Made by a program: the position numbers and the translations under genes. The notes beneath the pieces are model-generated. The model saw nothing but the letters and a program-made list of their open reading frames with translations, made no database searches and had not been told where the DNA came from. A DNA stretch of 64,000 nt from an uncultured Psychrobacter sp. (lineage in GTDB: Bacteria; Pseudomonadota; Gammaproteobacteria; Pseudomonadales; Moraxellaceae): NCBI RefSeq assembly GCF_947500265.1, contig NZ_CANMRN010000001.1:558001-622000 (forward strand), written 5' to 3'. Shown one piece after another: positions 9,244 to 17,306 of this stretch. Positions within the stretch are counted from its first letter, which is position 1, and every line of letters begins with the position of its first letter.

Positions 9244-9792
9244 TCATACTGCATGTCGATCGAATATTAGTTCGATTAGATTAAAAACTTCCTTCTCGTC
9301 TAAAATTAATCCATTGTAGAGCATAGGTTTTAATGGTTGTCTTATAGAGCTACCTGCTTTTAGATAGATAGTCAATATCCAGTGATTAGTATGACCGCGA
9401 GTTAAAGGGTGTAAATCTAACCTTTCGATATCCCGCCATAATATTAAGTGTTGCTGATTTGACTTAAACACATGAAAAAAAGAGACCCCAGCTTGTTCAA
9501 TCGTTACTATTGGCTTTTTACCTAACCAAATATAAGATAAAAGTAAAAGACCAAAGCTACCACCTCCTATGAGCAACCATCCAATACTAACTATAATCCA
9601 ATCTCCTTCTTGCTTAGCGATCGGAGCAACAAAGCAACCTAGCATAAATATAAATATCGAGCCAATTATATTCATGAAATGCTGTTTGACGGTATAAGTT
9701 AGTTTGATTGGATAAGGAACCAAGTTGTTACTAATTTTTATCCCCTTTTTGAAATGATTCATAATCTGTTTTAGTATCAACTCTACCTTCAA
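9244..9792 (-). CDS. Two-helix membrane protein with PH-like C-terminal region
   Basis: 182 residues if the TTG at 9792 is used; an ATG at 9762 is an alternative giving 172. Two transmembrane helices form a hairpin at about residues 40-58 and 66-92 (IIGSIFIFMLGCFV and SIGWLLIGGGSFGLLLLSYIW). A cytosolic beta-rich segment follows, with VTIEQAGVSFF and LILWRDIERLDLHP, a pattern seen in small STM3941-like/PH-like immunity proteins. I infer a possible membrane immunity or accessory role; no catalytic motif is seen. It lies 21 bases after the gene that ends at 9814 and is probably co-transcribed with it. Confidence 0.6.
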   Translation of the reverse strand: MKVELILKQIMNHFKKGIKISNNLVPYPIKLTYTVKQHFMNIIGSIFIFMLGCFVAPIAKQEGDWIIVSIGWLLIGGGSFGLLLLSYIWLGKKPIVTIEQAGVSFFHVFKSNQQHLILWRDIERLDLHPLTRGHTNHWILTIYLKAGSSIRQPLKPMLYNGLILDEKEVFNLIELIFDRHAV

Positions 9793-9813
9793 GTCCTTTT
9801 ACTAAGTCTATCA

Positions 9814-9999
9814 TCAAATCCTTATCCCCCTGCTAGTCAAAAAATCCAACAAATTGTCAGCTGTATATTCCTTTAAACCACCTACTGAGTCATTCTCTAA
9901 AGCATCCACAAGAAAAGCACCCAATAGTATTTTTTGCCGGGTCAGTTTCTTATCTAACCTCTGTTCCTCTTTTAAATCATTACTATCAAGTAAGCTCAT
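9814..9999 (-). CDS. Small protein resembling plasmid TraD/MobC mobilisation proteins
   Basis: 61 residues from the ATG at 9999, which has AAGGA 7 bases upstream; an earlier in-frame TTG at 10020 has no such site. A charged N-terminal helix (EEQRLDKKLTRQKILLGAFLV) leads to LKEYTADNLLDFLTSRG. The order basic helix, 'ILLGA', then a short acidic helix ending 'LL-FL' resembles the small TraD/MobC relaxosome proteins of mobilisable plasmids. That would fit a plasmid-derived scrap. The match is by eye and weak; no relaxase lies nearby. Confidence 0.45.
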   Translation of the reverse strand: MSLLDSNDLKEEQRLDKKLTRQKILLGAFLVDALENDSVGGLKEYTADNLLDFLTSRGIRI

Positions 10000-10105
10000 A
10001 TTTTTTCCTTGAATTAGCAAATCTATTTATTCTTATAACGGACGTTATGAAAAATGACTTTATTATCAACAGTCGATCGAGCATAAAGCCACCGCAACTA
10101 CCTAT

Positions 10106-12550
10106 TTAACTAGGCAGCTTTGGTGGTTTTTTAGGTTTTGGTAGAGGTGTTTTTGCGTCACCAGTCTGCTTGTCATCAGAGTCAGTATGGTGTGGCTCAT
10201 CACTAACAACGTCGCTATCAACCGCACTTATCGTTTTGGTAGCCTTATCGTATTGAATATCATCAGTATAAGGAACGCTGTTTAGTTCGTCATCGACTAA
10301 ACCATCATCCAAATCCATTACCTTTTCAGGAGAGTTATACGGCTGCGTATGCTCATCTATTGGCTGTTTTTCATAGTTGATGTCTGTGTTGGTCTGTGAA
10401 TGTTGAGCATCAGCATGTTTAGATTCAGGCAGTATCCTGACATCAGACAGACGCCTTACCACATAATTACTTGGTATAGATTTGCCATTTTTTTGTGCTG
10501 AAGTGTCATCAAATATCATGTGACCCTGACTATCGATACGCGCATATTTCATTGGCTTATCACGTGGCCAGAAAAAGTCAGACGGGTGACTAATAATATG
10601 GCCAAATACCAGCTTTGTGAGGCGACTCCATTCAAAAAAGCGAACTTCTTTAGAACGTAGGGCGACAAACAGTGCCAGTGAAAAGCTAACGATTAAGTTG
10701 ACCAGACCAATAAGTGCCACACCAAGTATAGAAATTAGAATGAGGCTCCAGCTGATATCATCAGCAGATATGTTGAATAGTCCGTGTGCCAAGTTTGCTG
10801 AAGCAAAGGCAATGTGACGAATATCAATTGGTAAGCCGAAGATATAGCCGATAGTCGCGGTACTACCTAAGAACACCCCGAATAAGAAGTTACCCATGAT
10901 AGCGCCCAAATTGGCTTCTATAAAGCCGCCTAAACGCTGAAGCCATGAGCTAGGCAATATGTATTTCAACAATCTGTGACGTTGTATACGTGCGCCTACG
11001 TTGTTATAAACTGCCAAGTTGTCGTAGTAACCGGCAATCAAACCAGATAAGAACAGGTAAACCCCAGCAATGGCAGCATGGGGCAGCGCTAATGAGTGAA
11101 AGGGGTCAAGATCATGTAGCAGGTGTCCTGCTTTCTCAGTGTCAATCATTGGCGCGCCAGTATATTGCAACCAAGCAAAAGATATGATCAAGGCGACGGG
11201 TACGGCCAACATGACATTACCCATGATAGCGATAAACTGGGTACGCAAGATATCGACGACCAATTCTGATAGCTTAGTCAACTGATGTGATTTTTTACCA
11301 GAGCCTTCAGAAATAGTAGAAGCGATTGCAGCAGCGGTCATGGCTGGCTGCTTGGTCGCGACTGTGCCGCGAATAACATGAATAAATACGAAGCCCAAAC
11401 CATAGATCATACTGTTGATGAACGCGCGTCCCATGGGTGCGAGCGCTAAGTGGTACGCCAGTATTTTTATGGTTGCCATAAATGCAATGATAAAGCCACC
11501 GATAGAGGCTTTTTTGAGCATTTTTTGATAGCCAGCTTTATCGGTACTAATATAATGCTCACCGACGCGACTGGCATTTTCTGTGACTTTGCGAGAGAGT
11601 AGTTTGGTATTGTTATCAATTAAATAACCAATACTATAGCGCTGATTGGCCGTAGTGATGAGCGCCTGTATCAGCTCGATAACAGCGCGATCTCGCTTTT
11701 GATTATCGTCTGTGACCAGCTCAGTCAAAATCCGCATACGCTGCAAGCTTTGATCTAAACGCAGCATCATATTAGTCAAACGGATAGAAATACCGGTCTT
11801 ATAAATCCGCTTACGTACGGTAGCGACGATATCTTCGCACTGTTCAAGCATGACCAATAATGGCGCGGGGTCGACTGCTTGCTCGGGTGTGATATCTGTC
11901 AAGGTATCAAGCTCATGTGCTTGACGATATTGATTGACGAAGAGTACGGCTTCTTGGTTTTGTGCAACAAAAGATGCTGAGTAGTTCAGTATTTGTGGAT
12001 AGGACTCCATCAAATCAGGATGCAAGCCGATACCGCTGATGCGGTAAGATAAGATGATAATGGCGTTTAAAATACTGTTTTTTGCGGTAGCGACTAGGTT
12101 TAAGTGTTTCTCTTCTACGCGAACCAGCTCAACCAGTTTGTCCCATTTTTCCTTTTCGATATTGGCAAGCCAGCGTTCATCAGAGCGTTTATTAAATAAG
12201 TAGCCCACCAGTTCAACGACAGAGTCATCTTGTGGTAATAATGGTAGAAACCGATGGCCTATTAAACGGCGTAAACTATTGAAGAAACCTTGGTCGGACA
12301 TAATACCAGTATCGGTATACAGCGCAATTTGTCGATATTGGATAATCAGTTTTAGCACAAAACTAGACAGCCCATCTCCATATTCTGGATGCTGATGTAT
12401 GATATCAATAAGGGATTGAATTTTTTCGTTGGCCAATGCAGGTTCTTTATCACTGACTCGTAGCTCATCAATCAAGCGTTTGAGTACCGCAGGATCTGGC
12501 ACGTCGCTCAAGGCGGTAATCTGTTGTAAAATGCGTTTTAATTCTGACAC
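10106..12550 (-). CDS. Gcr-type 'site-specific recombinase' family membrane protein
   Basis: 814 residues, family PF10136, annotated historically as a site-specific recombinase although no recombinase catalytic motif is visible. The N-terminal 340 residues are soluble and helical. About six to seven transmembrane segments follow between residues 345 and 650 (for example GGFIIAFMATIKILAYHLAL, GNVMLAVPVALIISFAWLQY, IAGVYLFLSGLIAGYYDNLA and LILISILGVALIGLVNLIVS). The YYDNLAVYNNVGARIQRH motif is diagnostic. The last 160 residues are hydrophilic, low complexity, ending in a proline/lysine tail. The start is GTG with AAAGGG 6 bases upstream. The real function is unknown. Confidence 0.85.
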   Translation of the reverse strand: MSELKRILQQITALSDVPDPAVLKRLIDELRVSDKEPALANEKIQSLIDIIHQHPEYGDGLSSFVLKLIIQYRQIALYTDTGIMSDQGFFNSLRRLIGHRFLPLLPQDDSVVELVGYLFNKRSDERWLANIEKEKWDKLVELVRVEEKHLNLVATAKNSILNAIIILSYRISGIGLHPDLMESYPQILNYSASFVAQNQEAVLFVNQYRQAHELDTLTDITPEQAVDPAPLLVMLEQCEDIVATVRKRIYKTGISIRLTNMMLRLDQSLQRMRILTELVTDDNQKRDRAVIELIQALITTANQRYSIGYLIDNNTKLLSRKVTENASRVGEHYISTDKAGYQKMLKKASIGGFIIAFMATIKILAYHLALAPMGRAFINSMIYGLGFVFIHVIRGTVATKQPAMTAAAIASTISEGSGKKSHQLTKLSELVVDILRTQFIAIMGNVMLAVPVALIISFAWLQYTGAPMIDTEKAGHLLHDLDPFHSLALPHAAIAGVYLFLSGLIAGYYDNLAVYNNVGARIQRHRLLKYILPSSWLQRLGGFIEANLGAIMGNFLFGVFLGSTATIGYIFGLPIDIRHIAFASANLAHGLFNISADDISWSLILISILGVALIGLVNLIVSFSLALFVALRSKEVRFFEWSRLTKLVFGHIISHPSDFFWPRDKPMKYARIDSQGHMIFDDTSAQKNGKSIPSNYVVRRLSDVRILPESKHADAQHSQTNTDINYEKQPIDEHTQPYNSPEKVMDLDDGLVDDELNSVPYTDDIQYDKATKTISAVDSDVVSDEPHHTDSDDKQTGDAKTPLPKPKKPPKLPS

Positions 12551-12721
12551 GTCGCACCCTTTATCATGGTTGTTTCAATCGTTTTTATTATTTAAGTCGG
12601 TATAAGTGGTTGGGTAATGTTTGCCAATCGTTCAATTGTAGTCGAGCGACATCTTGTCTTGCGTTATTTTAATCGGAACGGCCAATTGATATTGAATTAT
12701 TTTGTTAGCAGTTATTTTGAC

Positions 12722-12754
12722 AAAAAAAAGGACAGTAACACGACTGTCCTTTTA
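12722..12754 (-). terminator. Intrinsic terminator after the downstream acyl-CoA dehydrogenase
   Basis: AAAAGGACAGT and ACTGTCCTTTT pair around a 6-base loop; the minus strand continues into a run of eight T. It ends the transcript of the gene at 12788-14572. Confidence 0.85.
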
Positions 12755-12787
12755 ATCAAGGTATTTTAGGTTAGTTTTAAAGCTAAC

Positions 12788-14572
12788 TTAGCTTGCAGGA
12801 ACGTCGAAATAAGCAAGATCAAAGTTCATCATTGGGTCACTACCAGCTTTGACCATTTGTGCATGAGCATCGATACGCGGTAGGACACGGCCAACGAAAT
12901 AGTCAGCAAGCTTGGCTTTATTGGTATAAAACTCGCCTTCTTTGCCATTAGCGGCTTCTACCATCAACGCAAACATGTACGAGTAGGCGAGGTAGCCAAA
13001 CGCATGCATGTAGTCAACCGCACAGCCATTGATTTCGTTTTTGCGTTCGCCGATGTTGTTAAGCACAGTGGTGGTTAGCTCTTCGATAGTATCCGCTGCA
13101 TTCAACGTAGCTTGTTTGATAGCGTGGTCTGCTTGCATGTTGCTAACAAAGTCACGAATCTCACCCAAGAAGTGAGTGACGTACTTGCCGTTGTTACGAG
13201 CAACTTTACGACCTAGTAAGTCAAGCGCTTGAATACCGTTGGTACCTTCATAAATCTGTGCAATACGGGTATCACGAACGATCTGCTCCATACCCCATTC
13301 GCGAATATAGCCATGACCACCAAAGACTTGCTGACAATCAACAGTTGCTTCTAGTGCCTTATCAGTCAAGAATGCTTTAGCAACTGGTGTCAGTAGGGCA
13401 ACACGAGCTGCAGCCGCTTTGGCTGACTCAGGATCGGTACTAAACTTCTCTTCATCAAGGTTTTTGGCAACGTACATCGCAAAACAGCGCGACGCTTCAG
13501 TGTTTACTTTGGCGTTCAATAGCATACGACGGACGTCAGCATGATGAATAATAGCATCAGCAGGTTTTTCTGGGCTTTGTAGCTGGGTATCGCTACGGCC
13601 TTGACCGCGGTCATTGGCATATAATGCTGCATTTTGATAGGCAAGCTCAGAACCACCAAGGCCTTGCAAGCCCATAGTGACACGCTCGTAGTTCATCATG
13701 ATAAACATTGATGATAGACCAGTGTTTTCCGCGCCAACCATCCAGCCTTTGGCGTTATCAAAGTTCATGACACAAGTCGCAGAGGCTTTGATACCCATTT
13801 TGTGTTCGATAGAGCCTACCGCTAATGTGTTGCGCTCGCCTAAGCTACCATCTGCATTGACCAAGAATTTTGGTACGACAAATAGTGAAATGCCTTTTGA
13901 GCCTTCTGGCGCATTAGGTGTTTTTGCCAATACCAAATGAATGATATTGTCAGTAAGGTCATGCTCACCACCAGTGATAAAGATTTTGGTACCAGAGATA
14001 TCATAGCTACCATCATCATTAGGCACGGCTTTGGTTTTGATAATACCCAAGTCAGTACCAGCATGCGGCTCTGTCAAGCACATGGTGCCAGCCCATTCGC
14101 CGTTATACATTTTTTCTAGATAAGTTTGCTTTTGCTCTTCAGAGCCAGCCGCATTTAAACAAAGCGTCGCACCGACTGTTAGGTTTGGATATAGGGCAAA
14201 TGATTGGTTGGCAGTGAAAACCATTTCTTCGGTGAGCATGGTAACCATTTTAGGGAATCCCTGACCGCCGTATTCAGCATTACCGCTTAAGCCAACCCAG
14301 CCTGATTCAGCATATTGCTTATAGGCTTCTTTGAATCCTGTCGGAGTTGTGACGACGCCATCACCTTCGAAAGTTGCGCCTTCTTCATCACCGCTACGGT
14401 TAATAGGTAGTAAAATGTTTTTTGACAGTTTTCCCATTTCTTCTAAAATCATATCGACAGTTTCCATGTCGACATGAGCCAAGTTTTCGTTGTTTTGCCA
14501 AAACTCTGGCGCCTTGAATACGTCATTTAAGATAAAGCGCATGTCATTAAGAGGGGCATTATAAACAGCCAT
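12788..14572 (-). CDS. Acyl-CoA dehydrogenase, FadE-like (copy 1)
   Basis: FAD enzyme of the first beta-oxidation step, making trans-2-enoyl-CoA. 594 residues, the long form with N- and C-terminal extensions around the standard core. Visible motifs: MCLTEPHAGTDLG (FAD/substrate), GTKIFITGGEHDL, the MGIKASATCVMNFD block, QVFGGHGYIREWGMEQ, and the IYEGTNGIQALDLLGRK segment carrying the catalytic Glu. I use the ATG at 14572, with AAAGGA 6 bases upstream; the ATG at 14578 directly abuts that site. A close paralogue lies upstream, each with its own terminator. Confidence 0.92.
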   Translation of the reverse strand: MAVYNAPLNDMRFILNDVFKAPEFWQNNENLAHVDMETVDMILEEMGKLSKNILLPINRSGDEEGATFEGDGVVTTPTGFKEAYKQYAESGWVGLSGNAEYGGQGFPKMVTMLTEEMVFTANQSFALYPNLTVGATLCLNAAGSEEQKQTYLEKMYNGEWAGTMCLTEPHAGTDLGIIKTKAVPNDDGSYDISGTKIFITGGEHDLTDNIIHLVLAKTPNAPEGSKGISLFVVPKFLVNADGSLGERNTLAVGSIEHKMGIKASATCVMNFDNAKGWMVGAENTGLSSMFIMMNYERVTMGLQGLGGSELAYQNAALYANDRGQGRSDTQLQSPEKPADAIIHHADVRRMLLNAKVNTEASRCFAMYVAKNLDEEKFSTDPESAKAAAARVALLTPVAKAFLTDKALEATVDCQQVFGGHGYIREWGMEQIVRDTRIAQIYEGTNGIQALDLLGRKVARNNGKYVTHFLGEIRDFVSNMQADHAIKQATLNAADTIEELTTTVLNNIGERKNEINGCAVDYMHAFGYLAYSYMFALMVEAANGKEGEFYTNKAKLADYFVGRVLPRIDAHAQMVKAGSDPMMNFDLAYFDVPAS

Positions 14573-14850
14573 AAACATTCCTTTGGTTCAAATAATTAAA
14601 ATTGAAGTTGTTAAGATTATCAACTGTTCTTTTGGTATAACCTTAGCGATTAATAATCAAAGTTTAACAAATAAGCTTGTGAGCGAGTGTATTTCTTCGT
14701 GAATTGTGCGTACACCAAAAGTTAGCAGCTGCTATTGAAGTGCTTATAGATACCTTGCTGATAACTATAATGTGAGAAGGTAGACGGGTCGGTGCTTATA
14801 GATAGTTGCTACTGTCAAAACTATGTTGATAGTTGTCATAAGCACGCGCA
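14573..14850. other. Intergenic gap between the two acyl-CoA dehydrogenases
   Basis: No gene seen. It holds two copies of the 13-mer GTGCTTATAGATA (14740-14752 and 14792-14804), which also occurs just after pdxA. The promoter of the downstream dehydrogenase should lie in the part nearest 14573, but I cannot place its boxes with confidence. Confidence 0.4.
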
Positions 14851-14888
14851 AAACAAAGCGGCAACACACCGAAGTATATTGCCGCTTA
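14851..14888 (-). terminator. Intrinsic terminator after the upstream acyl-CoA dehydrogenase
   Basis: AAGCGGCAA and TTGCCGCTT form a 9-bp stem with a 14-base loop; a T-rich tract (TGTTTT) follows on the minus strand. Confidence 0.75.
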
Positions 14889-14920
14889 AGAGTATACGAT
14901 TACAAAGTTTAGCGCTTTAA

Positions 14921-16714
14921 TTAAAAGGCAAACTGATCAACGTCCATGCTCATATATGGCTCTACACCAGTGCTGATACGCTGTACATGCGTAGTCGTAC
15001 GTGGCAATAGCTTAGCAAAGTAGAACTGAGCTGTTTTAACTTTAGCGTCATAGAATGCTTTTTCGCCAGTACCGTCTGCGATAGCAGTCTGAGCAACCAG
15101 AGCCATACGCGCCCATAAGTAAGCTAGGGTCACATAACCGCTGAAATACATATAGTCTACCGCAGCGCCGCCGACAGCGTCTGGCGTTTCAGTTGCTTGC
15201 ATACCGATGCGTGCAGTCAAATCGCCCCATTCTTTAAGATGCTTGGTAAGTGGGCGAATAAACTGACCCATCTCGTCATTTTCTTTGTTTTCTTCACAGA
15301 ATTCTTGGATAACATTCACAAAGTTCGCAAGTAGCTTACCTTGTGAACCCAAGACTTTACGACCTAACAAGTCAAGCGCTTGAATCTCTGTGGTACCTTC
15401 GTATAAGCAAGAAATGCGCGTATCACGTACGTTCTGCTCCATACCCCATTCGCTAACGAAACCATGACCACCATAAACCTGAATACCGTGGTTAGCGGCT
15501 TCTAGACCTGTTTCAGTCAAGAAGGCTTTAGCAATTGGTGTCAGTAGTGACAACATTTGATCAGCAAACTTCAACTCTTCGCCTTCACCTTTTGCGACGG
15601 TATCTGCAAAGTGTGAGAGATAATAAACTAGCGCACGACCACCTTCAGCAAAGGCTTTTTCAGTTAATAGCATGTTACGAACCGCTGGATGTACGATGAT
15701 AGGATCAGCGGCTTTTTCTGGTGCTTTCGTACCTGATAGTGAACGCATCGCTAAGCGGTCTTTTGCGTAAGTCAATGAACCTTGGAATGCATACTCTGCT
15801 GCAGTCAAACCTTGTACAGCAGTACCGATACGTGCCACGTTCATAAAGGTGAACATGCACTGTAGGCCGCGGTTTTCAGGTCCAATCAAGTAACCCGTTG
15901 CGCCATCGAAGTTCATGACACAAGTTGCAGAGGCTTTGATACCCATTTTATGTTCGATAGAGCCACAAACGACATTGTTGCTTTCGCCAACGCTACCATC
16001 TGCGTTAACCGTCATTTTCGGGACGATAAACAATGAGATACCTTTGGTGCCAGCAGGCGCGCCTGGTAGACGAGCCAATACAATGTGGATGATGTTGCTA
16101 GTTAGGTCATGCTCACCGGCAGAGATGAAAATCTTTTGACCCGTGATGCTATAGCTACCATCTTCTTTAGGCTCAGCTTTGGTACGGATAATACCCAAGT
16201 CAGAACCCGCATGCGCTTCAGTAAGACACATCGTGCCTGACCATTCGCCAGTGACCATTTTTTCTAAATAAGTTTGCTTTTGCTCATCAGTACCATGATG
16301 CTCGATGGTTTGAATAGCACCATGTGATAGGCCAGGGTACATAGAGAATGACCAGTTAGCCGTACCAACCATTTCATTGATGACAGTAGACAATGAGAAC
16401 GGCATGTTTTGACCGCCAAAATCTTCTTCAGCAGATAAAGCAGGGAAGCCAAGCTCACAATACGCGTCATAAGCTTCTTTAAAGCCTTTTGGCGTGGTAA
16501 CGACACCATTGTCAAACTTACAGCCTTCAGCATCACCGCTTTGGTTCAATGGTGACAGTTCGTTTTCAGCAAAGCTTGCAGCCATTTCAAATAGGCTGTC
16601 CATTAGCTCGCGGTCAGCTTCTTGGAACGCAGGCAAAGTTTTGTAGTGGCTTTCACTATCGAGTAGTTCATGCATAACGAATTGGATATCACGTAAGGGC
16701 GCTTTGTATTGCAT
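14921..16714 (-). CDS. Acyl-CoA dehydrogenase, FadE-like (copy 2)
   Basis: 597 residues, same long architecture as its downstream paralogue and similar along its whole length. Motifs: MCLTEAHAGSDLG, GQKIFISAGEHDL, an identical MGIKASATCVMNFD block, QVYGGHGFVSEWGMEQ and LYEGTTEIQALDLLGRK with the catalytic Glu. The start is ATG at 16714 with GGACAGGAAG upstream. The two genes probably differ in chain-length preference, which cannot be read from the sequence. Their divergence by eye is much greater than a recent duplication would leave. Confidence 0.92.
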   Translation of the reverse strand: MQYKAPLRDIQFVMHELLDSESHYKTLPAFQEADRELMDSLFEMAASFAENELSPLNQSGDAEGCKFDNGVVTTPKGFKEAYDAYCELGFPALSAEEDFGGQNMPFSLSTVINEMVGTANWSFSMYPGLSHGAIQTIEHHGTDEQKQTYLEKMVTGEWSGTMCLTEAHAGSDLGIIRTKAEPKEDGSYSITGQKIFISAGEHDLTSNIIHIVLARLPGAPAGTKGISLFIVPKMTVNADGSVGESNNVVCGSIEHKMGIKASATCVMNFDGATGYLIGPENRGLQCMFTFMNVARIGTAVQGLTAAEYAFQGSLTYAKDRLAMRSLSGTKAPEKAADPIIVHPAVRNMLLTEKAFAEGGRALVYYLSHFADTVAKGEGEELKFADQMLSLLTPIAKAFLTETGLEAANHGIQVYGGHGFVSEWGMEQNVRDTRISCLYEGTTEIQALDLLGRKVLGSQGKLLANFVNVIQEFCEENKENDEMGQFIRPLTKHLKEWGDLTARIGMQATETPDAVGGAAVDYMYFSGYVTLAYLWARMALVAQTAIADGTGEKAFYDAKVKTAQFYFAKLLPRTTTHVQRISTGVEPYMSMDVDQFAF

Positions 16715-17306
16715 AACTTCCTGTCCTTTTTGGAATGTAACCGATCATAGCCAATAATGAGTATATGGTCGCACTATCCTCTAGTGCGTTATTCTTACCT
16801 AGCCAATCTGAAAATCTAAATAAAGGATAAACAGTAAAGCAGGTCAACCATGCTATCGATTACATAAAATAGTGTTAAAAAGAGTGGTGATTGTCAGAGT
16901 CAATGAGAGATTAAATATGCTCTAACAAATTCACTATAAAAGATAGGCTTTCATAGGTGATTATACAAGTTTGGTGACAGGACTGATAAGTCATGAACCT
17001 ATCTTGCATCGGTTATGCAATCGACGTTAGGCGCTAGGAAACAGCAGCATTAAGCATATGAAAACTCTAACGTTACTAAGATAGATAGGCCTTTATATGA
17101 TTAGTATTAACATGAAAAAATGACAGGCAAAAAAATAGCGTTCGCCAGAAAGACAAACGCATCGGTATAAATTACAACACTATTTGGTAGAATCGAGCAT
17201 GTAAGTTATTTCACAGATATAAACATTAGACATGCTCGTATGCTAGGAGTCTGAACATAGTAGTTTATGATTAATAAGTTATAACTTATAACGAATAGCT
17301 TAGCGT
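16715..17306. other. 592-base intergenic region
   Basis: Between a dehydrogenase start and the 3' end of the GGDEF-EAL gene. I see no convincing gene on either strand. A GAGCATGT/ACATGCTC inverted repeat lies near 17196-17237, and ATAAGTTATAACTTAT near 17275 is a short palindrome. The promoter of the dehydrogenase must lie near 16715-16800; an actual operator could not be identified. Confidence 0.4.
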
